64,000 nt of DNA, from positions 155,452 through 219,451 of the forward strand of contig CAKOJN010000001.1 in NCBI GenBank assembly GCA_934090685.1. Direction: 5' to 3'. Each line of letters begins with the position of its first letter. The stretch's first letter is position 1. The DNA is from an uncultured Bacilli bacterium. Its GTDB lineage: Bacteria > Bacillota_I > Bacilli_A > RF39 > UBA660. A model generated the notes under the pieces. The model ran no database searches and had not been told where the DNA came from. It saw only the letters and a program-made list of their open reading frames with translations. The translations under genes and the position numbers were made by a program. Positions 25,523 through 33,484 of this stretch are shown here, piece by piece.

Positions 25523-26050
25523 ATGAAAAGAAAAACTAGTGACATAGACTGTTCTCACTTGTTTCTAGATTTTATTAGTAGTTATGGATTTGATCCAAAT
25601 AACTATGAGAATATTTTAGAATTATATCAAGGCGCTAAAACATCTATATCACAATATTTAAAAGACTACAGACAATTCCTATTATCTGAAAGAGTTAAAA
25701 GAAAAGAACTAGAAAAGATTGGTATTAAAGGTGCCTGTGGTTATTTAGATTCTGGTATTGTTACATTAAATAATAAAGAAAATGAAGGCATTATAGTTCC
25801 TTCAATAGATGATTTTGATGTAATAATATCTAACGGTATACTTCCATCTATGAAATGTATGCAAATGTTAAATCAAGATAAATATATTGGACTTTGTATA
25901 GATACAGATTCAGAAGAAGCAGAAAGAAAAATAACTGAATTTTATGCATTAAGAGAAGAATTAAAACAATATGGAAAATATCAAGTATATTTTGAACATG
26001 ATCCATTGTATGATGGTAAAGAAATGTACATGATTAAACTTAAGAAATAG
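25523..26050 (+). CDS. protein of unknown function
   Basis: 175 residues, soluble, no signal peptide. A polar N-terminal half (LDFISSYGFDPNNYENILEL, basic 50-65) and a C-terminal half with alternating strands and helices (YIGLCIDTDSEEAERKITEF, YQVYFEHDPLYDG) suggest an alpha/beta fold. No motif recognised. AAAGGA precedes the ATG. Its last codons and trailer are duplicated at 24800-24828, so this locus has undergone duplication or deletion. Confidence 0.6.
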   Translation: MKRKTSDIDCSHLFLDFISSYGFDPNNYENILELYQGAKTSISQYLKDYRQFLLSERVKRKELEKIGIKGACGYLDSGIVTLNNKENEGIIVPSIDDFDVIISNGILPSMKCMQMLNQDKYIGLCIDTDSEEAERKITEFYALREELKQYGKYQVYFEHDPLYDGKEMYMIKLKK

Positions 26051-26065
26051 AGTTTTTAAAAAAAT
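26036..26065 (+). repeat. direct repeat, copy 2 (copy 1 at 24800-24828)
   Basis: Covers the last five codons of the gene ending at 26050 and the first 15 bases downstream. 29 of 30 positions match copy 1. Confidence 0.75.
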
Positions 26066-26078
26066 CTCTTTTTTATTT
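26050..26078 (+). terminator. weak terminator
   Basis: AGAG-T-TTTT / AAAA-T-CTCT stem with one mismatch and a T run behind it. Confidence 0.45.
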
Positions 26079-26115
26079 TACTTAAAAATGATAAAATGTA
26101 TTAGGAGAATTAAAT

Positions 26116-26829
26116 ATGAATAAAAAGGTATTAGTAGTAGATTATGATAGAACATTATATATAAATCATAATGATATGTTAAATAATATAAAAGCAATAG
26201 ACAAATTTAGAAGTAAAGGAAATATATTTATAATCGCAACTGGAAGAACGTATGATTCTTTAAAAAATGAAATAGACAAATATGGTATTAATTATGATTA
26301 TTTAATACTTAATCACGGAGCATTAGTAATTAAAAAAGATAATACTCCCCTATTTCATTACAAACTTAATAGAAATGATTTATTAGATATAAATAATTAT
26401 TTGAACAAATTAAATCCTAAAGATATATTTTATTCATATTATTTAAATGATACTAAGGATATAAATAATCTTGATATTTCAAAAGTAACAGTGGCACTTA
26501 AATCAAATTTAAATAACTTTAAAGACATAATCGTAGATATTATTAAGAAATATAATAAAAAATTTAATATTTATTTTACTCAAAAATTTGAAATAGAAAT
26601 CATTTCTAAAGATACAAATAAATCTCAAGCATTAAATTTATTAATGAAAAAAGCAAATTTCAAAAAAGAAAATATTTATACTATTGGAGATAGTTACACT
26701 GATATTGAAATGATACATGATTATAATGGCGCTTGTATGGAAAACTCAATTGATATTTTAAAGAATGACAAAAATATTATTAAATATAAATTTGTTTATG
26801 AATATATAAATAAAATAATAAGCAACTAA
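26116..26829 (+). CDS. HAD-superfamily hydrolase, Cof type
   Basis: 237 residues. Motif I is VVDYDRTLY (nucleophile and second Asp), motif II is IIATGRTYDS, and motif IV is GDSYTDIEMI. The conserved Lys lies near SKDTNKSQAL. A cap domain fills residues 85-185. Such Cof-like enzymes dephosphorylate sugar or nucleotide phosphates; the substrate is unknown. AGGAG precedes the ATG. Monocistronic, ended by the palindrome at 26821-26849. Confidence 0.9.
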   Translation: MNKKVLVVDYDRTLYINHNDMLNNIKAIDKFRSKGNIFIIATGRTYDSLKNEIDKYGINYDYLILNHGALVIKKDNTPLFHYKLNRNDLLDINNYLNKLNPKDIFYSYYLNDTKDINNLDISKVTVALKSNLNNFKDIIVDIIKKYNKKFNIYFTQKFEIEIISKDTNKSQALNLLMKKANFKKENIYTIGDSYTDIEMIHDYNGACMENSIDILKNDKNIIKYKFVYEYINKIISN

Positions 26830-26849
26830 TTTGCAAATTAGTTGCTTTA
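26821..26849 (+). terminator. terminator of the HAD gene
   Basis: AGCAACTAATTT and AAATTAGTTGCT form a perfect palindrome, followed by a short T run. It overlaps the -35 region of the next promoter. Confidence 0.7.
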
Positions 26850-26858
26850 TGTTATAAT
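26831..26858 (+). promoter_or_regulatory. promoter of the kinase-like pair
   Basis: TTGCAA (26831-26836), 16 bases, TATAAT (26853-26858) preceded by TGT. The -35 lies inside the preceding terminator. Confidence 0.6.
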
Positions 26859-26885
26859 ATAGTCCATACAAAGGACTTGTAAATT

Positions 26886-27611
26886 ATGAAAATCAAACAA
26901 CTTAAAAAAAGTATTAAAAGTAAAATGATTCCAATTACTAAAAGACTAAATACTGAGAGTGAATTATATCTTTATAATGAAACTTTAATAAAACTTTATA
27001 ATTCTAAAGTGAATTTAGAAGATAAAAAAAGAATATTAGAAAAATTAAGTACTCTTGATGTTAAAGGATGTTTAATACCTAATTATGCTTTATATGAAGG
27101 TAATACTTTAAGTGGTATACAAATGGATTATTTATATGACTATGATGCGATTTATGATATATTAAATGATGGAAGTTTAGACTTTAATACAAGAAAAATG
27201 ATTGCTCTTAAAATATGTCAAATAATACTAGAAATTGAAAGTAAAAATGCTATTTATCATGATATACATGAAGATAATATTCTTATCAAAGGAAATGATA
27301 TAAAAGTAATAGATATGGATAATATATTACTACCTAATGAACTAGATAAATATGAATATGAAATAGATAGATTACAATCAAGAAGAAGACTAATTTATTT
27401 ATGTATGCAGTTATTATTAAATAAAATTGATTTTAATATATCTGACTTACATGATTCAAGAGCAAGATCAATATATACTCTATCAAGTCCAAAACAAAAA
27501 GAATTTTATAGTTTTACATTTTTAGGTACTGACAATAAAATAAATCCTGCTGACTATTTAGATTATTTTAATGAAGATTATATAGAAGGTATAAAGAAAA
27601 TATTATATTAG
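26886..27611 (+). CDS. protein-kinase-like phosphotransferase A
   Basis: 241 residues. The catalytic loop is YHDIHEDNILI, with both catalytic Asp and Asn. KVIDMDNI follows at the DFG position. A plausible ATP-binding Lys lies in LIKLYNSKV (about residue 35). No classical glycine loop, no membrane segment. The fold is that of Hanks/choline-kinase-like enzymes; the substrate is unknown. The paralogue at 27620-28357 follows after 8 bases, so both proteins are made together and may act as a pair. Confidence 0.7.
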   Translation: MKIKQLKKSIKSKMIPITKRLNTESELYLYNETLIKLYNSKVNLEDKKRILEKLSTLDVKGCLIPNYALYEGNTLSGIQMDYLYDYDAIYDILNDGSLDFNTRKMIALKICQIILEIESKNAIYHDIHEDNILIKGNDIKVIDMDNILLPNELDKYEYEIDRLQSRRRLIYLCMQLLLNKIDFNISDLHDSRARSIYTLSSPKQKEFYSFTFLGTDNKINPADYLDYFNEDYIEGIKKILY

Positions 27612-27619
27612 AGGTAACA

Positions 27620-28357
27620 ATGAAAAAAAGAATACTACATGAAAAAGATTTCAAAAAGTTCAAACACTTTAATCCATGTGCTCATACTGAAAGTGTTCTT
27701 TATATTGATAAAAACGAAGTATTAAAAATATTAGATCCAGCACTCTCAGATGGTAGAAAAGAAACTATAGAACTTTTATGTGAAATAGAACATGAACATT
27801 GCGTAACGCCATTATATTCAATAATAATGGATAATTATTTTAGTGGGTATGCAATGAAATATTATAAAAAATATACTGTTTTAAGTAAAAAGATAATAAA
27901 TCCAAGCATTCCATATAAACAAAGACAAATAATTGCTAAACAGATGTGGGAAATATTAAATTTTTTCAAAGAAATTAATTTTACATTTGTGGATTTACAT
28001 GAAGATAATGTAATAATTAATGATGAATTTGATTTGCAGTTCTTAGATTTAGATAGTGGTTTTTTTAGAGCAACAAGTGATAGAGCCAAATATGATTTAG
28101 GAGTGTCAGTATCTTCAAAAAGAGCATGTATAATGACTCTTAATATTTTATTTGGTGTTAAACCTATGAACTTTTACAAAAACTTTGAAAAGAATAGTTC
28201 AAAAATTAAAAAAATTATGTCAAAAAAACAAAAAATTTTATTTGAACATGCATTAGATGATGAATTAGGAAAATTTGATGGTTTAGAATACATAGATGAA
28301 TTTGATGAAGAATCTGTTAATTATATTAAAAATAAATTAAAATTAACTCTATATTAA
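27620..28357 (+). CDS. protein-kinase-like phosphotransferase B
   Basis: 245 residues. Paralogue of the preceding gene: catalytic loop FVDLHEDNVII (HRD His replaced by Val, Asp and Asn kept), LQFLDLDSG at the DFG position, and candidate Lys in EVLKILDP (about residue 37). The C-terminal half also aligns by pattern (SKKQKILFEHAL against SPKQKEFYSFTF). GAGGTAA lies close to the ATG. Ends at a terminator shared with scpB. Confidence 0.7.
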   Translation: MKKRILHEKDFKKFKHFNPCAHTESVLYIDKNEVLKILDPALSDGRKETIELLCEIEHEHCVTPLYSIIMDNYFSGYAMKYYKKYTVLSKKIINPSIPYKQRQIIAKQMWEILNFFKEINFTFVDLHEDNVIINDEFDLQFLDLDSGFFRATSDRAKYDLGVSVSSKRACIMTLNILFGVKPMNFYKNFEKNSSKIKKIMSKKQKILFEHALDDELGKFDGLEYIDEFDEESVNYIKNKLKLTLY

Positions 28358-28384
28358 AAGGAATAACTAAAAATTATTCCTTTT
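28356..28384. terminator. shared terminator, kinase pair and scpB
   Basis: AAAAGGAATAA and TTATTCCTTTT pair across 7 bases between convergent genes. Confidence 0.7.
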
Positions 28385-28949
28385 CCTTATATGTAGAATC
28401 ATATAGATCCATATTATCTTTATCTTCTTTTTCTTTTTTGATTATTATCTCAGGTAAATCAGAATTAGATGAAAGTCCAAAATAATCAAGAAATTCATTA
28501 GTAGTTTTATATAAACTAGGTTTACCTATTGTATCTTTTTTACCACATATTTTAATAAAACCACGAGCAAGTAATCTTCTTACTATTTGAGAACTATTAA
28601 CTCCCCTGATCTCATCTATTTCTATTCTAGTTATAGGTTCATTATACGCAATTACTGCTAGTACCTCTAACGCAGCATTAGAAAGCCCATTACTTTTAGT
28701 ATCAGTCACAAGTTTTTCATAATACTCTTTATGCTCTTCTTTAGTAGTAAGTTTAAATGCATTACCTAAAAATGATATTCTAAGACCACGACCATCATCA
28801 TCATAATCTTTTTTAAGTTCCATTAAACAATTTTTAACATCTTCAACACTTATATTAAGTATATTGGATATTTCTTGTAATGAAATACCTTCATCCCCTA
28901 CTATAAAAAGTATACCTTCTATTACAGCTTTATAATTCACGTTAATCAA
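28374..28949 (-). CDS. scpB: segregation and condensation protein B
   Basis: 191 residues. ScpB with ScpA and SMC compacts and segregates the chromosome. Two winged-helix domains are visible: the first with EGILFIVGDEGISLQEISNIL, the second with ALEVLAVIAYNEPITRIEI and IRGVNSSQIVRRLLARGFI. Overlaps scpA by 8 bases. The Lys/Glu-rich tail after about residue 165 is variable in the family. Confidence 0.95.
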   Translation of the reverse strand: MINVNYKAVIEGILFIVGDEGISLQEISNILNISVEDVKNCLMELKKDYDDDGRGLRISFLGNAFKLTTKEEHKEYYEKLVTDTKSNGLSNAALEVLAVIAYNEPITRIEIDEIRGVNSSQIVRRLLARGFIKICGKKDTIGKPSLYKTTNEFLDYFGLSSNSDLPEIIIKKEKEDKDNMDLYDSTYKEKE

Positions 28950-29685
28950 CTCTTTCTAAATAAATATCTGAAAAATTATTATCTTGTTTTAAAGTTATTT
29001 CTCTATTCTTAGCCATTTCAAGAACAGATAAAAAAGTAACAACTACATAAGATTTACTAAAGTCATCAAAAAGAGAAGTAAATTTCACTTTCTTTTGCTC
29101 TTTCAGTATCTCTCTTATTTTAACAACTCTTTCTTTAACTGACAACTCTTTTCTAGCAATTTTTGTATTTAATGGTTTATTATACTCTTGTCTTTCTAAT
29201 AAATTTTGAAAAGCATTTAATAAATCATATACATCAACTGACCCATCATTTTCAAGAGTTTCAGTTGTATATTGTTTTAATGATTCTGGTGCTTTAGTAT
29301 AATAATTAAATCTTTTTTCTTCAAGATTTCTAAATACGCCTGTACTCTCCTTATATTTTTGATATTCAAGTAATCTTCTTTTTAATTTTTCTTCTGAATC
29401 TTCTACTTCTTCTAAAGTATTTTCTTCTTCTTTACTTGGAAGCAATTTTTTACTTTTAATTTCTATTAATTCAGCAGCCATTACTAAGTATTCACTAGCA
29501 ATATCAAGATTTAAATCAGACATTGCTTTTATATAATCTAAATATTGTTGAGTTATATCAGATATTTGAACATCAAAGATTTCCATTTTTGATTTTTTGA
29601 TCAAATGTAATAATAAATCTAATGGACCTTCAAAGCCCCCAGTACCATTATTACTTTGTATTTGTAATAATAAATTATCCATCAT
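28942..29685 (-). CDS. scpA: segregation and condensation protein A
   Basis: 247 residues, the kleisin of the SMC complex. The N-terminal FEGPLDLLLHLIKKSKMEIFD signature is followed by DLDIASEYLVMAAELIEIKSK. The C-terminal winged helix (FTSLFDDF, VVVTFLSVLEMAKN) binds SMC. The start overlaps the upstream gene's stop by four bases, so scpA depends on the membrane protein gene's transcript. Confidence 0.95.
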   Translation of the reverse strand: MMDNLLLQIQSNNGTGGFEGPLDLLLHLIKKSKMEIFDVQISDITQQYLDYIKAMSDLNLDIASEYLVMAAELIEIKSKKLLPSKEEENTLEEVEDSEEKLKRRLLEYQKYKESTGVFRNLEEKRFNYYTKAPESLKQYTTETLENDGSVDVYDLLNAFQNLLERQEYNKPLNTKIARKELSVKERVVKIREILKEQKKVKFTSLFDDFSKSYVVVTFLSVLEMAKNREITLKQDNNFSDIYLERVD

Positions 29686-30686
29686 TCACAATTCCATTTC
29701 TTTAAACTTTCTTTATTAATAATTGTTTTCTTAACAGTTGAAGAATCATATAGTGGAACAAATCCTTCTTTTACATTATTTAAGTCTACTGAGTAAGTTA
29801 ATTTATTTTCACTATATTCAGTAGATATTCCATATTTAACAGCATTATTATTTTCATTTAATAATTCATCTTTTACTTTAGTTGTTTCAGAATTAGTTTC
29901 AGTAGAAATATATTCTTTAGAAACAGTATAATCATTTAAGCTATTATTTATGAAGTTATAAGTTACTTGATAATTTAAAACAATCTTATCATCACTAACA
30001 TTATATTTACATACAAGTGTTGTTTTAGCAGTTTTTTCTTCTTCACTATATGTTTTTACTAAAATATAATATGCATCTTGATATACATCATTTGTAACCT
30101 TCATACTAGTTAATCTTATAGTACCAGTTTCAACATCTGATAAATTAACTAATTTTTTATATAATAGTTCTTTATTTATGTTATATAGTTCAATATATAT
30201 ACCTAATGAATCAGTAGTTTTATATTTTTTATCAGAAACATAGTTATAAGTAATTTCATTATTACCTTTTTTAAAATTATAGAATTTTATTTTTTCAACT
30301 TTAATAAAACTATTGTTTTCATTCATTACAATAAATCCATTAACCAAATTACTACTAGAAGTATTATCAACATCATCACTTACAGTTGGAGCAAAATTTG
30401 TATCAAAATATGCGATAATATCATCTATCTTATAAATAAAAATTATAATTAATACAATGACAATAAACATAAATACATTAGATGTTTTTTTATGAGAAGT
30501 ATTTATTACTTCAGTATCAACAGGTGATGTTTCTCCTGAAATATTTAACTCATCTAATGTTTTATTTGGATTAATACTAACCTCTTCTACAGTTTGAGTA
30601 TTATTTGGAGTTAATTGTACCTCTTTTACTTGTGAAGCATCTGTAGTATTATTATTTGTTTTGTTATTAGTTGTATTTTGATTCAT
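29682..30686 (-). CDS. single-pass membrane protein with extracellular domain, unknown
   Basis: 334 residues from ATG at 30686 (AGAGG eight bases upstream; a GTG three codons earlier lies in that site). Residues 1-70 are Asn/Thr-rich and disordered. One membrane helix is at about 70-90 (VFMFIVIVLIIIFIY). The rest lies outside, made of beta-like repeats such as NNEITYNYVSDKKY and NNSLNDYTVSKEYIS. First gene of the scpAB transcript. No family recognised. Confidence 0.65.
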   Translation of the reverse strand: MNQNTTNNKTNNNTTDASQVKEVQLTPNNTQTVEEVSINPNKTLDELNISGETSPVDTEVINTSHKKTSNVFMFIVIVLIIIFIYKIDDIIAYFDTNFAPTVSDDVDNTSSSNLVNGFIVMNENNSFIKVEKIKFYNFKKGNNEITYNYVSDKKYKTTDSLGIYIELYNINKELLYKKLVNLSDVETGTIRLTSMKVTNDVYQDAYYILVKTYSEEEKTAKTTLVCKYNVSDDKIVLNYQVTYNFINNSLNDYTVSKEYISTETNSETTKVKDELLNENNNAVKYGISTEYSENKLTYSVDLNNVKEGFVPLYDSSTVKKTIINKESLKKWNCE

Positions 30687-30758
30687 TATTATCACCTCTA
30701 CTCTTTATTCCTATTAGAAATTATACCAAAAAAAAGACAAAAAGTACATTCTTTTTAT

Positions 30759-31109
30759 CTAATGTTTAACTTTAAAAAACAAACTCATTAATACTGCCAT
30801 AAAAATAGTAATACTTATACCTGCGGATGCATTAACCAAAATACCTTTAAATAAACCAATAAATCCATAATCTTTAAAGCCCTCGGATGCTCCAGTAACA
30901 AGTAAATGACCAAAATTCATAATTGGTACACTACATCCTGCATTAAATATATTTATTAAATGATCATATATCCCAAATCCAGAAAGTATACAACCTATTA
31001 TTACTAAAATAGTATTTACATGACCTGGTGTTAATTTAGTTTTATCTAGTGCTAATTGGGATAATGCACAAAGCACCCCACAAAATAAAAATGATAATAA
31101 ATACGTCAA
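30759..31109 (-). CDS. spoVAE: stage V sporulation protein AE (SpoVAEb)
   Basis: 116 residues, the usual SpoVAEb length, with four membrane helices and the conserved TPGHVNTILVIIGCILSGFG and GCSVPIMNFGHLLV segments. SpoVA proteins import dipicolinic acid into the forespore and release it at germination. Its ATG overlaps the spoVAD stop by four bases. Confidence 0.93.
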   Translation of the reverse strand: MTYLLSFLFCGVLCALSQLALDKTKLTPGHVNTILVIIGCILSGFGIYDHLINIFNAGCSVPIMNFGHLLVTGASEGFKDYGFIGLFKGILVNASAGISITIFMAVLMSLFFKVKH

Positions 31110-32077
31110 TATGACACCTCCAGACTTACTGCATGTGAAATATTAGGTATATTTAATTGTAAATTAGAACTAACTACAGAATGCAATGAACCAGTTCCCA
31201 CTATTAATATTTTTTTATATCGTCTTAATGGCAAAATATAGTCAAATAATATTAAAGGTAAACACAAAGGACCACTGGCTCCTGCATATACATCTTTATT
31301 ATTATAATAAATACTTCCACTATCAATTATATTTTCTAGTTTAATTTTATATTTTTCCTTATAACATTCTTTTAATATTTTAGTACCATATACACCTAAA
31401 TCTCCAGTTAATATCAAATCATAATAATCCTCACTTCTAAGAGTATCATCCATATGTTTTTTTATTGTTTCACAAGCACTGTATGCCATCGCAGCGCCCA
31501 TGTTATTAGTGTCATTAAAAATTCCATAGACACTACCTATAGTTGAACTTTCTATTCTTATATTTGACTTATTTTTAGATAAAAGTACACTCACACTACC
31601 AGTACTAGTACATGTATTTACTTTTTTTCTAATCGCACCATATTCAACTGGATATCTAAATTGTTTTTCTGAAACTAAATTATGTGACGAAGTTGTAACT
31701 ATGATATTATTATCATTTTTACTTATTAAACTACTACCTAGTATTAATCCTTCGGTAAATCCTGCACATGCTGAATATATTCCTAGAAAAGGTATTTTAA
31801 ATTTCATTGCTGATAAAGATGATGAAAGATTTTGATTTTGTAGATCAGTACTTATAAGTAAATCAATATCTTTTTCTATCTTTTTACTTTTATTCATAAG
31901 TCCTTTTATAGTTAATTCTTGATATTTACTTTCACCTAGTTCAATAGTTTTCATGTTTAAATAATAATCATTAATATATTTATCAACTTTGTCTTTAACA
32001 ATCGGACTATTCATATTAGAACCTAATAAACTATACTTTTCATTTATATATATTGAATCATAATAATTAGTTATAAT
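31106..32077 (-). CDS. spoVAD: stage V sporulation protein AD, likely non-AUG start
   Basis: Thiolase-like fold protein of the SpoVA channel; the family binds dipicolinic acid. Conserved parts are IDLLISTDLQNQN, IYSACAGFTEG, ATSSHN-like VTTSSHN, RYPVEYG, and the C-terminal SHAV. From the first ATG (32014) it would have 302 residues, against about 338 in B. subtilis. The 20 codons upstream stay open and read SIYINEKYSLLGSN, like the family N-terminus. A perfect ribosome site GAGGGGTGAT ends at the in-frame ATT at 32077 (or ATA at 32074). I therefore place the start there. The ATG at 32014 has only AGG seven bases upstream. Confidence 0.85.
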   Translation of the reverse strand: MITNYYDSIYINEKYSLLGSNMNSPIVKDKVDKYINDYYLNMKTIELGESKYQELTIKGLMNKSKKIEKDIDLLISTDLQNQNLSSSLSAMKFKIPFLGIYSACAGFTEGLILGSSLISKNDNNIIVTTSSHNLVSEKQFRYPVEYGAIRKKVNTCTSTGSVSVLLSKNKSNIRIESSTIGSVYGIFNDTNNMGAAMAYSACETIKKHMDDTLRSEDYYDLILTGDLGVYGTKILKECYKEKYKIKLENIIDSGSIYYNNKDVYAGASGPLCLPLILFDYILPLRRYKKILIVGTGSLHSVVSSNLQLNIPNISHAVSLEVSY

Positions 32078-32505
32078 ATCACCCCTCTTATAAGACCAAA
32101 TATTAATCCAAATATAATACCGTATACAATTATTGAACCAGTAAGTTTAAATATATTTGAGCCTATTCCTTTAATAAACCCTTCATCCCTATAATCCATA
32201 GAAGCACTTGTCATGGAATTAGCAAATCCTGTAGATGGCACTATAAAACCACTTTTACATATACTTAATATCTTGTCAAATACACCGATACCAGTAAATA
32301 TAGAACCAATAACTATATAACTTATAAAAACAAGTAAATAAGAGTCAACTACATTAACATTAAAAAAAGCAATGTAATAATTTGATAATAGTTGTCCTAA
32401 AAGACCTAAAGCACCACCACTAATAAAAGAAATAAACATATTTTTAAATATATTTTCTTTAGGACATAATTCATCAACTATTTTTTTATATTCTTTCTCT
32501 TTCAT
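32071..32505 (-). CDS. spoVAC: stage V sporulation protein AC
   Basis: 144 residues with four membrane segments and the family segments FISGGALGLLGQLL, GVFDKILSICKSGF and PSTGFANSMTSASMDYRDEG. SpoVAC is the membrane core of the dipicolinate channel and a proposed mechanosensitive element. First gene of the spoVAC-AD-AE unit. spoVAA, AB and AF are absent here, the minimal set seen in many Bacillota. No clear sigma-G promoter was found upstream. Confidence 0.93.
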   Translation of the reverse strand: MKEKEYKKIVDELCPKENIFKNMFISFISGGALGLLGQLLSNYYIAFFNVNVVDSYLLVFISYIVIGSIFTGIGVFDKILSICKSGFIVPSTGFANSMTSASMDYRDEGFIKGIGSNIFKLTGSIIVYGIIFGLIFGLIRGVIL

Positions 32506-32556
32506 GTTTCACCTATATTTATTTTTAACTATTTTAAAAATAAAATTCATAAATAG

Positions 32557-32585
32557 TTGAAAAACATAGAAAAACATGGTATTAT
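32557..32585 (+). promoter_or_regulatory. tRNA-Glu promoter
   Basis: TTGAAA (32557-32562), 17 bases, TATTAT (32580-32585) preceded by TGG. Confidence 0.7.
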
Positions 32586-32597
32586 TTTACTGCTGAT

Positions 32598-32673
32598 GGC
32601 TCATTGGTGAAATGGTTAACACATCGCCCTCTCAAGGCGACATTCATGGGTTCAAATCCCATATGAGTCACCA
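32598..32673 (+). tRNA. tRNA-Glu(CTC)
   Basis: 76 bases with encoded CCA. Acceptor GGCTCAT/ATGAGTC, anticodon stem TCGCC/GGCGA with loop CTCTCAA, anticodon CTC (codon GAG), T arm with GGGTTCAAATCCC. The body matches Bacillota tRNA-Glu(TTC). In so AT-rich a genome this is the minor glutamate isoacceptor. Confidence 0.93.
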
Positions 32674-32686
32674 AGTTTTAAAGATT

Positions 32687-32712
32687 AAGTAGTTTCAATA
32701 CTACTTTTTTTA
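32687..32712 (+). terminator. tRNA-Glu terminator
   Basis: AAGTAGT, loop TTCAAT, ACTACTT and a T run. Confidence 0.85.
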
Positions 32713-32785
32713 TTATTTTACCATAGAAATTACCATGTTTTTCAACTATTTTATGGAGATTATGTGTAAAGTATTAATAATAAAT

Positions 32786-32814
32786 TTGACTAAAGCATAT
32801 AATTGTGCTAGTAT
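32786..32814 (+). promoter_or_regulatory. promoter of the 190-residue gene
   Basis: TTGACT (32786-32791), 17 bases, TAGTAT (32809-32814) preceded by TGC. Confidence 0.75.
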
Positions 32815-32840
32815 ATTAAATTACTTAAGGAGGAAATGAC

Positions 32841-33413
32841 ATGAATAAGTTTGAATTAAATAAAGCATTGAAAGTTGAATTAAATGAATTTGATAAAACT
32901 GTAAATCCTTTTCAAAGGGATGATGTTTTATTTGTACATGCTAGTGAATATCCTGAATACGTAGAGGTTAAAATTGAAGAAATTTTGCATAATGAAAATA
33001 ATGAACCAAGTAAAACTACTACAATAACTAATAAAAATAGTAATTCTGTTGCTAAAAACATAGTTAATAGAAATAGTAATTCTTATTATTTTAATAGTAA
33101 TTTTAGTGATGGTTCATCTATGACAATCGCACATAACATGTATTGTGTAAATCATACAATGGCAAATGAATTATCAGTAAATATTATAAATCCTTTAAAA
33201 GGACAAGTAACAGAAATATCTTATGATATCGTATCTGGTAAACTAACTTCATATATAATAGAAAATGGTATTAAATTATCAATTCCAGATGAAGAAGTCA
33301 GAGATAAATTACTTCAAATATTAAAAGTAGCGATAACATATGCTAAAACAGTTACAATAGACAATCTAGTAGATAACGGATATTCAAAAATATTAAACTG
33401 TAGTGAAAGATAA
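32841..33413 (+). CDS. soluble protein of unknown function
   Basis: 190 residues with no signal peptide. The central part (about 60-100) is Asn/Ser-rich (NKNSNSVAKNIVNRNSNSYY), flanked by more regular segments; the end is helical (DEEVRDKLLQILKVAITYAK). AAGGAGG lies 6 bases before the ATG, and it has its own promoter and terminator. No family recognised. Confidence 0.65.
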   Translation: MNKFELNKALKVELNEFDKTVNPFQRDDVLFVHASEYPEYVEVKIEEILHNENNEPSKTTTITNKNSNSVAKNIVNRNSNSYYFNSNFSDGSSMTIAHNMYCVNHTMANELSVNIINPLKGQVTEISYDIVSGKLTSYIIENGIKLSIPDEEVRDKLLQILKVAITYAKTVTIDNLVDNGYSKILNCSER

Positions 33414-33432
33414 GAAAAACTTATCTTTTTTA
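33406..33432 (+). terminator. terminator of the 190-residue gene
   Basis: AAGATAAG, AAAAA, CTTATCTT and further T. It overlaps the stop codon. Confidence 0.85.
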
Positions 33433-33484
33433 AATACTTTATAAAATCTAAAAAAAATTGTATAATATATATAGGTGAATAATT

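Larger units (their letters stand above)
32551..32751. repeat. inverted repeat flanking tRNA-Glu
   Basis: AAATAGTTGAAAAACAT (32551-32567) recurs inverted at 32735-32751, 17 of 17 bases. Similar sequence continues inward on both sides (ACATGGTA and TATTATTTTA on the left, with mirror-image counterparts on the right). The left arm contains the tRNA's -35 region. No target-site duplication is seen outside the arms. Confidence 0.75.

Noticed and set aside
32506..32600. Sigma-G promoter for spoVAC
   Set aside because: A TGAAT-like -35 exists, but no CATNHTA-like -10 at the right distance was found.
32521..32760. Transposon or MITE around tRNA-Glu
   Set aside because: No target-site duplication, no transposase, and only one copy in the window; kept as a plain inverted repeat.
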